In this document: positions 6,310-16,170 of the stretch, piece after piece
How positions within the stretch are numbered: position 1 is the first letter of the stretch
How the letters are laid out: every line of letters starts with the position of its first letter
Source of the DNA: Candidatus Blochmannia vicinus
Lineage (GTDB): Bacteria > Pseudomonadota > Gammaproteobacteria > Enterobacterales > Enterobacteriaceae
Direction: 5' to 3'
DNA: 64,000 nucleotides
Assembly (NCBI GenBank): GCA_030020825.1
Contig: CP125213.1
Span: 248,001-312,000, forward strand
The notes under the pieces: generated by a model
Told to the model about the DNA's origin: nothing
What the model saw: the letters and a program-made list of their open reading frames with translations, nothing else
Database searches by the model: none
Position numbers and translations under genes: made by a program

Positions 6310-8949
6310 TTATAGTATATTATGCAATAAGTAGTCTATTTTAGTAGAAATTTTGGACGTATTTATAATATTATTAATACCGACTTGAGCAAAATGAGGT
6401 TTTCCTCCACCTTTCCCACCAAGGGTATTTATAATTAAACGTACTAAATTTAAAGCATTTATGCGATTATTTTCTATTAAATCTTTAGTTACAGCTATTA
6501 CTACGTTAATTTTATTGTTTTTACTAATATTAATAATAACAATCACTCCTGATTTTAGTTGACGTTTAAGATAATCTATTAAATTAGTCAACGGTTTTAG
6601 CATCATATTTTCAACTTGTTTTATTAAGACTTGCACATCTTTAATATAATAAATTTCCTTTATAAAAGATATACTTTCGTGTATAGCTTGTTTATTTCTT
6701 AAATGTTCTATTTCTTTTTCTAATTTTTGACAACGGGACCTGAATTCATGTATTTTACTTAAAATATGTTTATTATCACTTTGTGTCGATGAAAAAATAT
6801 TTTGAAGTAATTTTTTGTATTGATGTATTACAGATAATGCCGCATTGTTAGTTACCGCTTCAATTCGTCTAATACCAGAAGCAATGCTAGATTCTTTAGT
6901 AATAACAAATACACCAATTTCTCCAGTACTTTTAGCATGAGTCCCCCCACATAATTCAGAGGAAAAATTTCCCATTCTTATAACACGCACTATTTTTTCA
7001 TATTGCTTATTTATAAGCATCACAACTCCGCTATCTTTAGCTGTTTCTATTGGTAGCATGTCAGCCGTAATAGGAAAATTACTCCAAATTTGTTTATTTA
7101 CGAGATTTTCTACTGTATTAATTTGTGCTGTTGTCATTGTTTCATGATGATAAAAATCAAAACGTAAATATTGATCATTTACTAATGATCCTTTTTGTAT
7201 TATGTCTGATCCGAGAACTTGACATAATGCAGCGCGTAGTAAATGAGTAGCGGAATGATTGAAAGAAATATATTTCCTTTTATATTGATCTACCTGTGCA
7301 ATTACTTCTTCTCCTATACTAATAACGCCACTGTTTACTGCCCCAAAATGACCTATTGTTTGTCCATATTTTTTAGTATTAGTAACTTGAAATAAACTAG
7401 ATATAGTTTTCAATTGACCAGAATCTCCAACTTGTCCTCCAGATTCTCCATAAAAAGGAGTATTTTTTAAAATTACTATTCCTTCTTCTTCTGCATAAAT
7501 TTTATTTACTGGCTTATTTATGCGAAATAATGCTATTATTTGAGTTCTGCAAGTAAATTCATGATATCCAACAAACGTATTTGATATATTGCAAAGTGAT
7601 ATATTTTTGCTAGTTATATAAAATTTATTTGATTCTTTCGCATGTTTTTTTTGTGTCAACATAGACTGATCAAATTTCATTTGATCTACGTGTACACCGC
7701 GTCTTAAACAAATATCTTTCGTTAATTCTAAAGGAAATCCATAAGTATCATATAAATGGAATGCTATTTCACCATTCAAAATATTTCCTTTTAATAGTGA
7801 TAATTTTTTTTCTAATAGTTTTGAACCTTTTTTTAAGGTATCTTCAAACAATTTTTCCTCATTAAGTAATATTTTTTCTATAAAGTCTTTTTTTTCACAT
7901 AATTTATCAGATAAATGTTGCATATGTTTAATAAGAGGAGGCACTAATTTATAAAAAAAAATATTCTTTGTACCTAATTTTTTCCCATGAAGAATAGCTC
8001 TACGAACAATACGGCGTAACACATAACCACGTCCTTCATTTGAAGGAAGAACTCCGTCTTGAATTAAAAACGAACATGTACGAATATGATCAGCTATTAC
8101 ATATAAAGATCTGTTAGTATTATCATCACTAACTTTAATAATTTGAGATATAGAAGATATCAATTTTTTAAATATATCAATGGAATAATTACTATGTACT
8201 CCCTGTAATACCGCGGCAATGCGTTCCAAACCCATTCCGGTATCTACTGATAACATAGGAAGTGATAATAGATTATTATTCGATTGACGATTAAATTGTA
8301 TAAATACTAAATTCCAAATTTCAACATATCTTTCTCCAAATGCTTTTAAACTACCAGGGGGGCATCCTTGGAATTGATCTCCATGATCATAAAATATTTC
8401 GGAACAAGGCCCACACGGACCAATATTGCCCATCTGCCAAAAATTATCAGAATCGTAAAAATTATCTGTATTATTACCAATTCTAATGACATGTTCGTTG
8501 GGTATATCTATTTGTTTAATCCAAATATCATAAGATTCAGAATCACTAATATGTACTGTTACCCACAGTTTATTTTTAGATAAATTAAACCAGTTACTAT
8601 CAGTTAATAACTCCCAAGCAAATTGGATAGCTTCATGTTTAAAATAATCTCCAAAACTAAAATTACCTAACATCTCAAAAAATGTTAGGTGTCGTTCAGT
8701 ATATCCAACATTATCTAAATCGTTATGTTTTCCTCCGGCACGTACGCAACGTTGTGCAGTCGTAACACGCTTAAATAAGGGCTTATCAATGCCTAAAAAT
8801 ATATTTTTAAACTGATTCATCCCAGAATTAGTAAATAATAATGTTGGGTCATTATTAGGAATTAAAGTACTGCTAGCAACAATTTCATGTCCTTTTTTTT
8901 TAAAAAAATTAAGAAATTCCTGACGAATATTATCAATATTTTTATGCAT
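6310..8949 (-). CDS. alaS: alanyl-tRNA synthetase
   Basis: Charges tRNA-Ala and edits Ser/Gly mischarging. From the ATG at 8947-8949 (MHKNIDNIRQEFL, aligned with E. coli) it has 879 residues (E. coli 876). A GGA lies 6 bases before this ATG; an ATG 10 codons further upstream has no ribosome site. Motifs: PTLLFTNSGMNQFK, RCVRAGGKHNDLDNVG and FFEMLGNFSFGDYFK in the catalytic core, the editing domain with HSATHLL and CGGTH, a coiled region, and the C-terminal GGKGGGKPHFAQVG. Upstream lies a spacer where E. coli has recX-recA. Intact. Confidence 0.97.
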   Translation of the reverse strand: MHKNIDNIRQEFLNFFKKKGHEIVASSTLIPNNDPTLLFTNSGMNQFKNIFLGIDKPLFKRVTTAQRCVRAGGKHNDLDNVGYTERHLTFFEMLGNFSFGDYFKHEAIQFAWELLTDSNWFNLSKNKLWVTVHISDSESYDIWIKQIDIPNEHVIRIGNNTDNFYDSDNFWQMGNIGPCGPCSEIFYDHGDQFQGCPPGSLKAFGERYVEIWNLVFIQFNRQSNNNLLSLPMLSVDTGMGLERIAAVLQGVHSNYSIDIFKKLISSISQIIKVSDDNTNRSLYVIADHIRTCSFLIQDGVLPSNEGRGYVLRRIVRRAILHGKKLGTKNIFFYKLVPPLIKHMQHLSDKLCEKKDFIEKILLNEEKLFEDTLKKGSKLLEKKLSLLKGNILNGEIAFHLYDTYGFPLELTKDICLRRGVHVDQMKFDQSMLTQKKHAKESNKFYITSKNISLCNISNTFVGYHEFTCRTQIIALFRINKPVNKIYAEEEGIVILKNTPFYGESGGQVGDSGQLKTISSLFQVTNTKKYGQTIGHFGAVNSGVISIGEEVIAQVDQYKRKYISFNHSATHLLRAALCQVLGSDIIQKGSLVNDQYLRFDFYHHETMTTAQINTVENLVNKQIWSNFPITADMLPIETAKDSGVVMLINKQYEKIVRVIRMGNFSSELCGGTHAKSTGEIGVFVITKESSIASGIRRIEAVTNNAALSVIHQYKKLLQNIFSSTQSDNKHILSKIHEFRSRCQKLEKEIEHLRNKQAIHESISFIKEIYYIKDVQVLIKQVENMMLKPLTNLIDYLKRQLKSGVIVIINISKNNKINVVIAVTKDLIENNRINALNLVRLIINTLGGKGGGKPHFAQVGINNIINTSKISTKIDYLLHNIL

Positions 8950-9904
8950 ATAGATTCCATCACGAAATGAAAATTCCATATATTTGATTATATATCAAAT
9001 ATTATAAACAATTTTAAAAAAGATAAAAATCAAAATTGCAGAATATTATTTATTTTGAATATATATAATACAGTTAAATGTTACTTGTAGAAAAACTTAT
9101 TAAGTATCATCAAGGAGCAATAATGTATTATTTACAGATATGTCTTAAAAATAAAAAGTATAAAATACTGATGTATATCATATACATTTACAATGTAGCA
9201 GCTATTTAAGTAGGTCATAAAATTTTGTTTAAAAGTAATTTATAAGATGTATCTAAAATTAGTTAATTGATAGCATCTCTTGTTTATGTCCATAATATAA
9301 ATATATTATTATTGAACATGTATATTACTAATAAATATAAATAATTTAACAAATTTGGAATTATGTATTTATTAGACACAATCTGGGCTTCTAATATCAA
9401 TCATTAAGTAATTGTATTTTAAATTATTTTTATAACTTAGTATAATTATAAATTAAATTTTTACAACAAAATTATATCATATATTGAAATATGTATGTGC
9501 ATTATTCATACTATATAATAAATAAAAGTATATTAAAACCAATTATTCATTTTTATTATAGTAAAAGTTAATACAATTGTAATTTTAAACCTATTAAAAT
9601 GTATTTGCTATTTAAAATTATAAGAAATTTAACATTCAGATTAGAATACGTGATTAATATTTTATTTTAATAAAATATATGCATATATATACTATATTTA
9701 TATTTAATTAATATAATTTAAAGTTTAATTTAAACATATAGGTACATATATTTGCGCAATTAACAATTTTAATCAATTATTAAAATTTCAACATTAAAAT
9801 ATAATTAAATTAATTTAGAAGATGAAATAATTATTATTTTTTATAAATGTACGTTTTTATATGTTCGTTGTTAAAATTTTTATGTCTAATTAGAATTATA
9901 TTAT
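8950..9904. other. 955-base AT-rich spacer between nlpD and alaS, no clear gene
   Basis: In E. coli the stretch between alaS and nlpD holds recX, recA, mutS, rpoS and many others; nothing here resembles them. The only coding-like signal is a 28-codon plus-strand frame at 9123-9209 preceded by a perfect AAGGAG five bases before its ATG. A small AT-only hairpin (10-bp arms, 9657-9678) is also present. The remainder looks like eroded non-coding DNA. Confidence 0.6.
9123..9209 (+). CDS. possible 28-residue mini-ORF with a strong ribosome binding site
   Basis: The frame begins MYYLQICLKNKKYKIL, includes a hydrophobic Ile/Tyr stretch and ends NVAAI. AAGGAG at 9112-9117 is five bases from the ATG, an unusually good site for this genome. 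It matches nothing I recognise and may be chance, the start of a decayed gene, or a small peptide. Confidence 0.2.
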   Translation: MYYLQICLKNKKYKILMYIIYIYNVAAI

Positions 9905-10855
9905 CTACTGTTTCAGATAATATAAAGGATCTACTGATTTTCCTTTATATCTGATTTCAAAATGCAATTTTATTTCGTTAGTACCACTGTAGCCCATAGT
10001 AGCTATCTTATCTCCCATTTTAACCTGTTGCTGCTCTCTTACTAATATTGTATCATTATGCGCATAAGCAGTAAGATAATTATTATCGTGTTTAATAATA
10101 ATTAAATTACCATATCCTTTCAATGTATCACCAGCGTATACTACTTTTCCATTAGCAGTAGCTAATATAGGTTGACCTAACATTCCAGATATATCAATTC
10201 CTTTATTGCCTCTTTCAGAATTAGAAAATGCATTGATTACGATTCCATTTGTCGGCCAATACCAATTCTTAACTGCTACTAATTCTGATTTTTTTAAGCG
10301 AGAGGGCGCATGATGAGGTATATTCTCTATGTTAGAAGGATTATATTTGTTTGTCTGTAAAAATAATAATTGCTTTTTAATAAAAAATAATATTTTTTTT
10401 AAAATACTACTACTGTGATGAAAATTTACAAAAAAATTTTTTGATGATTTTTCAAAAGATGAAAATGTTGTATTATGGGGTACTTTTATTATTTGACCTA
10501 CTTTCAATTGATTTATATCTTTAATATTATTTATTGTTGACAGATTTGAGCAGTTGCTTCCTGTAATCCAAGCGATGTAAAATAAAGTATCGCCAGCTTT
10601 TACCGTATATGTAGACTCATGATAAGAACTATAATTTATATTATTATATTTATGAGCCCTAGTAGTAGACATTTTCTGTTGATACCATGAACTTTTCTCT
10701 TTACCTTGGAATGAAGAAATGTTAGTATCAGAACCTATAGAATGGGACATAGGTTCACGATGATATCTGTTGTGGATGTTATTGTTGTTTGAGCATCCTT
10801 CTAGAAACAAAAAAATTATTATCATATAAATTATTAATATATTTTTGTCTAGCAT
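9905..10855 (-). CDS. nlpD: NlpD-like lipoprotein, LysM + LytM (M23) domains, amidase activator
   Basis: Envelope lipoprotein that in E. coli activates AmiC to split septal peptidoglycan. The 316 residues begin with a signal sequence ending FLFLEGC, a lipobox with an unusual Glu at -2. A LysM domain follows (YTVKAGDTLFYIAW... VGQIIKVP, about 83-127), then a Lys/Ser/Asn-rich linker and the LytM domain (about 200-316: NKGIDISG, GYGNLIIIKH, AYAHNDTILVREQQQ, KLHFEIRYKGKSVDP). As in E. coli NlpD the catalytic zinc ligands are degenerate (GIDIS replaces HxGxD), so the role is regulatory. AGGAG lies 15 bases before the ATG, rather far. rpoS, normally adjacent, is absent. Confidence 0.9.
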   Translation of the reverse strand: MLDKNILIIYMIIIFLFLEGCSNNNNIHNRYHREPMSHSIGSDTNISSFQGKEKSSWYQQKMSTTRAHKYNNINYSSYHESTYTVKAGDTLFYIAWITGSNCSNLSTINNIKDINQLKVGQIIKVPHNTTFSSFEKSSKNFFVNFHHSSSILKKILFFIKKQLLFLQTNKYNPSNIENIPHHAPSRLKKSELVAVKNWYWPTNGIVINAFSNSERGNKGIDISGMLGQPILATANGKVVYAGDTLKGYGNLIIIKHDNNYLTAYAHNDTILVREQQQVKMGDKIATMGYSGTNEIKLHFEIRYKGKSVDPLYYLKQ

Positions 10856-11241
10856 AGTAACTATACTGAACTCCTTTGATTTCCACTTATTTTCTGTTGA
10901 TAATTTACTAATTTAAATAGATTATAAGTAGAATATATATATTTGATACTAATATTAAATTTCAAATAATACATATTTTAATATCAAAAATAATTTACAG
11001 ATGTGTAGCATAGATGTATGTATTTATTATATATCAAATATAAGGTTATTGATTCTTTTAATAAATTGGTGAATTGATGGACGCTATTATTGTTATCTTG
11101 TAGACTTATATTATTAATTTAATTGAAATTAATAATAACTGTGTTATTATACTAATATGTTTATCTATATAAAATAAATAGCTCATATAAATATATGTCT
11201 TAGCTATACATATAAAGATATATCAATTATCATAATAAATA
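10856..11241. other. spacer between ispF and nlpD, no gene seen
   Basis: E. coli has truD, surE and pcm here; no remnant is recognisable. It contains a 12-bp-arm A/T inverted repeat (11109-11120 / 11126-11137, 5-base loop) about 105 bases past the ispF stop, without a following U-run. Confidence 0.6.
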
Positions 11242-11715
11242 TTAACGTGTCAATAACGTTACTGCTACACACGCGATGCCTTCAGAGCGCCCAATATAAC
11301 CCAGTCTATCAGTAGTAGTAGCTTTTATGTTGATGTTAGTTACTGGACAATTTAGATCTTTAGAAATATGATAACGCATCTGATAAATATACGTATTTAT
11401 CTTTGGAATTTGCAAGATTACAGTGATATCTATATTTCCCAATAAATACCCGTGTGTGATAATTTTATTCCAAGAAGTTCTTAATAATTTTCGGCTATCT
11501 ATATTATTATATTTAGAATCAGTATCTGGAAACATTGATCCAATATCTCCATAACAAGCAGCTCCTAATAAAGAATCGATTAATGCATGTATTAATACAT
11601 CACCATCAGAATGTGCTGCTATTTTTTGTGTATAAGGAATATTTACCCCTCCAATAATGAGCGGCCGAAATCCTCCAAATTGATGCACATCAAACCCATA
11701 ACCAATACGTAACAT
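11242..11715 (-). CDS. ispF: 2-C-methyl-D-erythritol 2,4-cyclodiphosphate synthase
   Basis: Fifth step of the MEP isoprenoid pathway, cyclising CDP-methylerythritol 2-phosphate with release of CMP. The 157 residues (E. coli 159) have the metal-binding GFDVHQFGG, IGGVNIPY, AHSDGDVLIHALIDSLLGAA, GDIGSMFPDTD, INIKATTTDRLGYIGRSEGIA. Trimeric, cytosolic. It follows ispD by 15 bases, the usual ispDF pair. Intact. Confidence 0.97.
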   Translation of the reverse strand: MLRIGYGFDVHQFGGFRPLIIGGVNIPYTQKIAAHSDGDVLIHALIDSLLGAACYGDIGSMFPDTDSKYNNIDSRKLLRTSWNKIITHGYLLGNIDITVILQIPKINTYIYQMRYHISKDLNCPVTNINIKATTTDRLGYIGRSEGIACVAVTLLTR

Positions 11716-11730
11716 ATTTTATAAATCCTG

Positions 11731-12456
11731 TTAAGTTTTATTATTTAATTCAGATAAATAAAATTTAGCCAATTTTAAATCATTTTGATAAGTAACTTTG
11801 ATATTGTCTGAACGACCTTGTATCAAAATAGATGTATACCCACAATATTCTAGAGCTGATGCTTCATCAGTAATAATAACTCTATTTTTTAAAGCTTTTT
11901 TAAGACAACTTTTTAAAAGATTATAATTAAATAACTGTGGAGTTAAAGCATGCCATAGATTATTACGATCTAGAGTATATCTTACAAAATTAGTGCCGCA
12001 ATAAGTTTGTTTAATAGTATTACAGATTGGTATTGCTAAAATTCCACCTACTTGAGAAAATTTTGTAATTTCAAATAACCGGAATAGATCTTCAGGATGC
12101 AGGCAAGGCCGTACTGCATCATGTACGATTACCCAAATTGATTTTTTTACATGTTGCAGGCCAGCCATCACTGAATCAGCTCGAGTTTTTCCTCCAATAA
12201 CTACACTGATTCTAGGATCGCAAGCAATAGATAATTTTTTAAACCAACGATCTTGAGCGTTAATTACTACTATGCAACGACGAATACACGATTGATATAA
12301 TAAAGTGCTAATTGAATGCTCAAGTAAAGTTTTATCACCTATTGTACAATATTGTTTCGGTAATATACTGTTCATACGTTTCCCAGTACCTGCTGCTGGA
12401 AGAATAGCTGTAATATCTGGAAAATTATTTTTAACACGTTTAATAAAGCATGCCAT
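11731..12456 (-). CDS. ispD: 2-C-methyl-D-erythritol 4-phosphate cytidylyltransferase
   Basis: Third MEP-pathway step, forming CDP-methylerythritol. Nucleotidyltransferase signature ILPAAGTGKRMNSILPKQY, then SVMAGLQHVKK, VIVHDAVRPCL, TDEASALEYCGY and GRSDNIKVTYQNDL. I use the ATG at 12454-12456 (241 residues; E. coli 236); a TTG three codons upstream is possible, and neither has a good ribosome site. Co-oriented with ftsB upstream and ispF downstream, the E. coli ftsB-ispD-ispF order. Confidence 0.96.
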   Translation of the reverse strand: MACFIKRVKNNFPDITAILPAAGTGKRMNSILPKQYCTIGDKTLLEHSISTLLYQSCIRRCIVVINAQDRWFKKLSIACDPRISVVIGGKTRADSVMAGLQHVKKSIWVIVHDAVRPCLHPEDLFRLFEITKFSQVGGILAIPICNTIKQTYCGTNFVRYTLDRNNLWHALTPQLFNYNLLKSCLKKALKNRVIITDEASALEYCGYTSILIQGRSDNIKVTYQNDLKLAKFYLSELNNKT

Positions 12457-12512
12457 ATACACCAATTTCGTTAAACTATTATCAATGTTTATTGAAATTA
12501 ATATTGTTGTGA

Positions 12513-12788
12513 TTACAATTTTATTTGATAAAAGGTTTCGTCAATCTTAATCATACCAAGATTATATCTTGATCGTTCTTCAACAGCTTCATATCCATGG
12601 AGTAAATCATAAATTTCATATAATAATTGATTATTGCGAAGTCTCATTTGGGCAATGTCATTAATGTTTTCATATAGTTTAATTTTATTATGCATGTTGA
12701 TTAAATCATAAATGCCATTTTTACCTAACCAAAGTGAATATTGTAGCCAAGCAAGTAACGTCAATAATAGACAACTTAATTTATTCAT
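12513..12788 (-). CDS. ftsB: cell division protein FtsB
   Basis: Bitopic inner-membrane protein that forms the FtsQ-FtsB-FtsL complex of the divisome; ftsQ and ftsL are also in this window. The start at 12786-12788 (MNKLSCLLLTLLAWLQYSLW) has GGTAG upstream and gives 91 residues (E. coli 103). A 13-residue upstream extension lacks support. TM segment about residues 4-21, GKNGIYDL, a coiled-coil (LRNNQLLYEIYDLLHGYEAVEERSR spans it) and the conserved ETFY motif near the end. The C-terminal tail after ETFYQI is shortened. Confidence 0.93.
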   Translation of the reverse strand: MNKLSCLLLTLLAWLQYSLWLGKNGIYDLINMHNKIKLYENINDIAQMRLRNNQLLYEIYDLLHGYEAVEERSRYNLGMIKIDETFYQIKL

Positions 12789-13154
12789 GTTTATGCTACC
12801 TACCAATTTATTATATTTCAGTATCAATTGGATTTATCATATAAGCAACTTATTTTATTTGATAATAAATAAAAAATTTATGAAAGTAAGTAGGTAATTA
12901 TAATTTTTATTAAATGTATAATACACAGTCGTTCAAACTGAAGATGATACACATGAAAATAAACTAATTCAAAAATTATTGTAAATTATTTTCATTTATT
13001 ATAATAAATATTTTTATAAAAATTAATTTTTATTTATTATCAAAGAAAATAATTCCTATTAAAACAAATAATATTTTTGAAACATATCATTTTATTTATT
13101 ATAGAGATTTGATTATTATAAAACTGTTAAGTATATGAATTTGTTTTATATCAT
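12789..13154. other. AT-rich spacer between cysC and ftsB
   Basis: No gene seen; E. coli ygbE would lie here. A 10-bp-arm repeat (13001-13010 / 13031-13040) with a nested AT palindrome lies about 115 bases past the cysC stop and might act as a weak terminator of the cys genes. Confidence 0.5.
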
Positions 13155-13790
13155 CTAAGATGATGAATTTATTTTAAATAAAGATTCAAGGAACGATGAT
13201 TGTAATATTTGGTTAATTAATTCTGTTATCGATTTTTGTCCATTTAAATATATATGTGGTTTTTTTGGTTTTTCATATGGAGAACTTACGCCAGTAAAAT
13301 TTTCTATTTTTCCAGATCTAGCTTTTTTATATAAACCTTTTGGATCACGATTTTCGCAAATATGTAAAGGAGTATCAACAAATATCTCAATAAAATGATT
13401 AATAGGAAACATATTACGTATCATTTGACGATCATAATGATAGGGAGAAATAAAAGTAGCTAATACTACTATTCCAGCATCAACCATTAATCGCGCTGTT
13501 TCTCCTACTCGACGTATATTCTCATGTCGGTCATGATCACTAAATCCTAAATCGCGACATAGTCCATGTCGCGTATTATCCCCATCTAATATGTATGTGC
13601 TGATATTTTTATTATGTAATTTTTTTTCTAAAACATTAGCTAAAATTGATTTTCCAGATCCTGACAATCCTGTAAACCATAATAATATAGCACGATGTTT
13701 ATGTAAAAATTCACGATCTTGTTGTTTTATATAAAACGTATTCCAAAAAACATTTCTATTGGAAAAATAATCGATATTTTTATTAGTCAT
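13155..13790 (-). CDS. cysC: adenylylsulfate (APS) kinase
   Basis: Phosphorylates APS to PAPS, second step of sulfate activation. P-loop GLSGSGKS, then YILDGDNTRHGLCRDLGFS, ENIRRVGETARLM, FISPYHYDRQMIR, FVDTPLHICENRDPKGLYKKAR, NFTGVSSPYE. The start at 13788-13790 (MTNKNIDYFSNRN) gives 211 residues (E. coli 201); a longer frame would run 22 residues back into cysN and is unsupported. It lies 13 bases after the cysN stop, so it is probably read from the cysDNC transcript. Confidence 0.95.
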   Translation of the reverse strand: MTNKNIDYFSNRNVFWNTFYIKQQDREFLHKHRAILLWFTGLSGSGKSILANVLEKKLHNKNISTYILDGDNTRHGLCRDLGFSDHDRHENIRRVGETARLMVDAGIVVLATFISPYHYDRQMIRNMFPINHFIEIFVDTPLHICENRDPKGLYKKARSGKIENFTGVSSPYEKPKKPHIYLNGQKSITELINQILQSSFLESLFKINSSS

Positions 13791-13803
13791 AATATAAGTA
13801 TGG

Positions 13804-15231
13804 TTATGATAAATCTTTAATATTCCAATGAGGAAAATGAAGACGAATGAATGCATGTAATGCTAATTCAAATTCGCTATAATCATTTTTATCTTTAGAC
13901 TTATAATATTTTATAGGGACTCGGACCATTCCGGCTCCTACGGTTTCGTTAGTCAATAAATCAATAAATATCATGCTTCCGGTTGTTGGATAGTAAGAAT
14001 ACTGGTCTAATAATAATGGTTCATCAAATGATAATTTGACCAATCCAATACCATTAATCGGTATTGATTTCGTTTTTTGGAATTGTAACGTATCTACATC
14101 TACTTGATATTCTATATTACTTATTTGTGCTTTTATAATTTTAGTAGTAGTCTTAATATTAAAATATTGGTTTTCTTGTAATTCTTCCTTTTTCATCCAT
14201 ACTACATCTACTAATGCATACCATACAGGAGTAATAGTTGTATGAGCATCTATTATCATATCACCCCTGCTAATATCAAGGTCATCTTCTAAAGTTATAG
14301 TAATTGCTTCTCCAGTTTGAGCATATTTTTGATCTTTATTAAAAGTAATAATACGTTTAATACTAGAAGTAGTGTTTGATGGAAAAATATTAACATGTTG
14401 TCCAGTATACATACTGCCAGAAGCAATAGTACCAGAGTAACCCCTAAAATCTGAATTATGACGATTTACATATTGTATTGGGAAGCGTAATTCTTTTTTT
14501 TCAAAACAATAAGAACGATTAATATTAATATCTTCTAGTATCTCCAATAAAGTAGAGCCTTTATACCACTTCATGTTTGTTGATAATGTTGTAATATTAT
14601 CTCCATCTAAAGCAGATATTGGAATAAATTTAGTAGTTATATCAGTAAATAATGGTTTAGAAAATTCTAAATATTCTTTACTAATCTTTTGAAATATCTC
14701 TTGATTGTAATCTATTAAATCCATTTTATTAATTGCTACTATTATATATCGGATACCTAAAAGTACGCTTATAAACCAATGCCTTTTAGTTTGCCTCTGT
14801 ATTCCTTTACGTGCGTCAACTAATAAAATAGCCAATTCACTGGTAGAGGCACCAGTAACCATATTTTTTGTATATTCTGCATGTCCTGGAGTATCAGCGA
14901 TGATAAATTTACGTTTTTTAGTAAAGAAATAACGATATGCAACATCTATGGTAATACCTTGCGCACGTTCTGATTGTAATCCATCTACTAACAACGCTAA
15001 ATCCAATTTATTTTTCTGAGTACCAATTTTTTTACTATCCATATGAAGAATAGATAATTGATCATCATAAATTTGATATGAATCATATAACAATCGTCCT
15101 ATCAAAGTACTTTTCCCATCATCTACGTTCCCGCATGTGAGAAAACGTAACAACGTTTTATATTGTTGCGCATATAAGTAATTTTCAATTCCTCCATAAT
15201 TAACAATTTCTTGTTCTATGGTGCTAATCAT
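13804..15231 (-). CDS. cysN: sulfate adenylyltransferase subunit 1 (GTPase)
   Basis: GTP-hydrolysing subunit of ATP sulfurylase, driving APS formation by CysD. 475 residues, equal to E. coli. G1 GNVDDGKSTL near residue 34, G3 DTPGHAEYTKNM, G4 NKMD, then EF-Tu-like barrel domains (VNRHNSDFRGYSGTIASG, ISRGDMI). Nine bases separate it from cysD. No APS-kinase fusion: cysC is a separate gene. Confidence 0.97.
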   Translation of the reverse strand: MISTIEQEIVNYGGIENYLYAQQYKTLLRFLTCGNVDDGKSTLIGRLLYDSYQIYDDQLSILHMDSKKIGTQKNKLDLALLVDGLQSERAQGITIDVAYRYFFTKKRKFIIADTPGHAEYTKNMVTGASTSELAILLVDARKGIQRQTKRHWFISVLLGIRYIIVAINKMDLIDYNQEIFQKISKEYLEFSKPLFTDITTKFIPISALDGDNITTLSTNMKWYKGSTLLEILEDININRSYCFEKKELRFPIQYVNRHNSDFRGYSGTIASGSMYTGQHVNIFPSNTTSSIKRIITFNKDQKYAQTGEAITITLEDDLDISRGDMIIDAHTTITPVWYALVDVVWMKKEELQENQYFNIKTTTKIIKAQISNIEYQVDVDTLQFQKTKSIPINGIGLVKLSFDEPLLLDQYSYYPTTGSMIFIDLLTNETVGAGMVRVPIKYYKSKDKNDYSEFELALHAFIRLHFPHWNIKDLS

Positions 15232-15240
15232 AATGGTTCC

Positions 15241-16155
15241 TTAGAAATAACCTTGACGTTTTTTAATTTCCATAGATCCGGATTGATCAAAATCAATAAT
15301 TCGTCCTTGCCGCTCACTATTTTTAGATATTAACATTTCTTCAATTATCTTAGGTAATGTTTCTGCTTTAGATTCTATTGCACCAGTTAATGGCCAGCAT
15401 CCCAATGTACGAAATCGTACCATGCGTTCTTCTATAATTTCTCCAGGCTTAAGGTTAATACGTTCGTCATTTACCATAATTAAATTCCTATCTCTGTATA
15501 TCACAGGACGATTTTTAGCTAAATATAATGGTACTATTTCAATCTTTTCTAAGAAAATATATTGCCAAATATCTAATTCTGTCCAATTAGACAATGGAAA
15601 TGCTCTAATACTTTCTCCTTTATTAATTTTCCCATTATAATTATACCATAGTTCTGGACGTTGATTCCTAGGATTCCAGCAATGAAATTTATCTCGAAAT
15701 GAATAAATTCGTTCTTTAGATCTAATCTTCTCTTCATCACGACGGGCGCCACCAAAAGCTGCATCAAATCCATATTTATTTAATGCTTGTTTAAGTCCTT
15801 CTGTTTTCATAATATCTGTATATTTAGCACTGCCATGAATAAATGGATTTATCCCCATAGATATACCTTTTAAATTTTTATGAACTAATAATTCAAATCC
15901 ATAAGATTTAACAGTATTATCGCGAAATATATACATTTCATGAAATTTCCAACCAGTATCTATGTGCAATAAGGGAAAAGGTAATATACTAGGATAGAAC
16001 GCTTTTCTTGCTAAATGTAACATTACTGAAGAATCCTTTCCGATGGAATACAACATGACTGGTTTATGGAATTCAGCTACTACCTCACGAATAATATAGA
16101 TACTTTCTGACTCTAATTTATTCAAATAAGTAATATATTTTCTGTTTTGTATCAT
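15241..16155 (-). CDS. cysD: sulfate adenylyltransferase subunit 2
   Basis: Catalytic subunit that adenylylates sulfate to APS. 304 residues (E. coli 302). PP-loop ATP pyrophosphatase motif SIGKDSSVMLHLARKAF near residue 37, HIDTGWKFHEM, FGGARRDEEKIRSKER, FPLSNWTELDIW, RFRTLGCWPLTGAIES and a conserved C-terminal RQGYF. First gene of cysDNC, 15 bases after cysG, so it may be co-transcribed with cysG. Confidence 0.97.
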   Translation of the reverse strand: MIQNRKYITYLNKLESESIYIIREVVAEFHKPVMLYSIGKDSSVMLHLARKAFYPSILPFPLLHIDTGWKFHEMYIFRDNTVKSYGFELLVHKNLKGISMGINPFIHGSAKYTDIMKTEGLKQALNKYGFDAAFGGARRDEEKIRSKERIYSFRDKFHCWNPRNQRPELWYNYNGKINKGESIRAFPLSNWTELDIWQYIFLEKIEIVPLYLAKNRPVIYRDRNLIMVNDERINLKPGEIIEERMVRFRTLGCWPLTGAIESKAETLPKIIEEMLISKNSERQGRIIDFDQSGSMEIKKRQGYF

Positions 16156-16170
16156 AATTACCCTTTTAAT

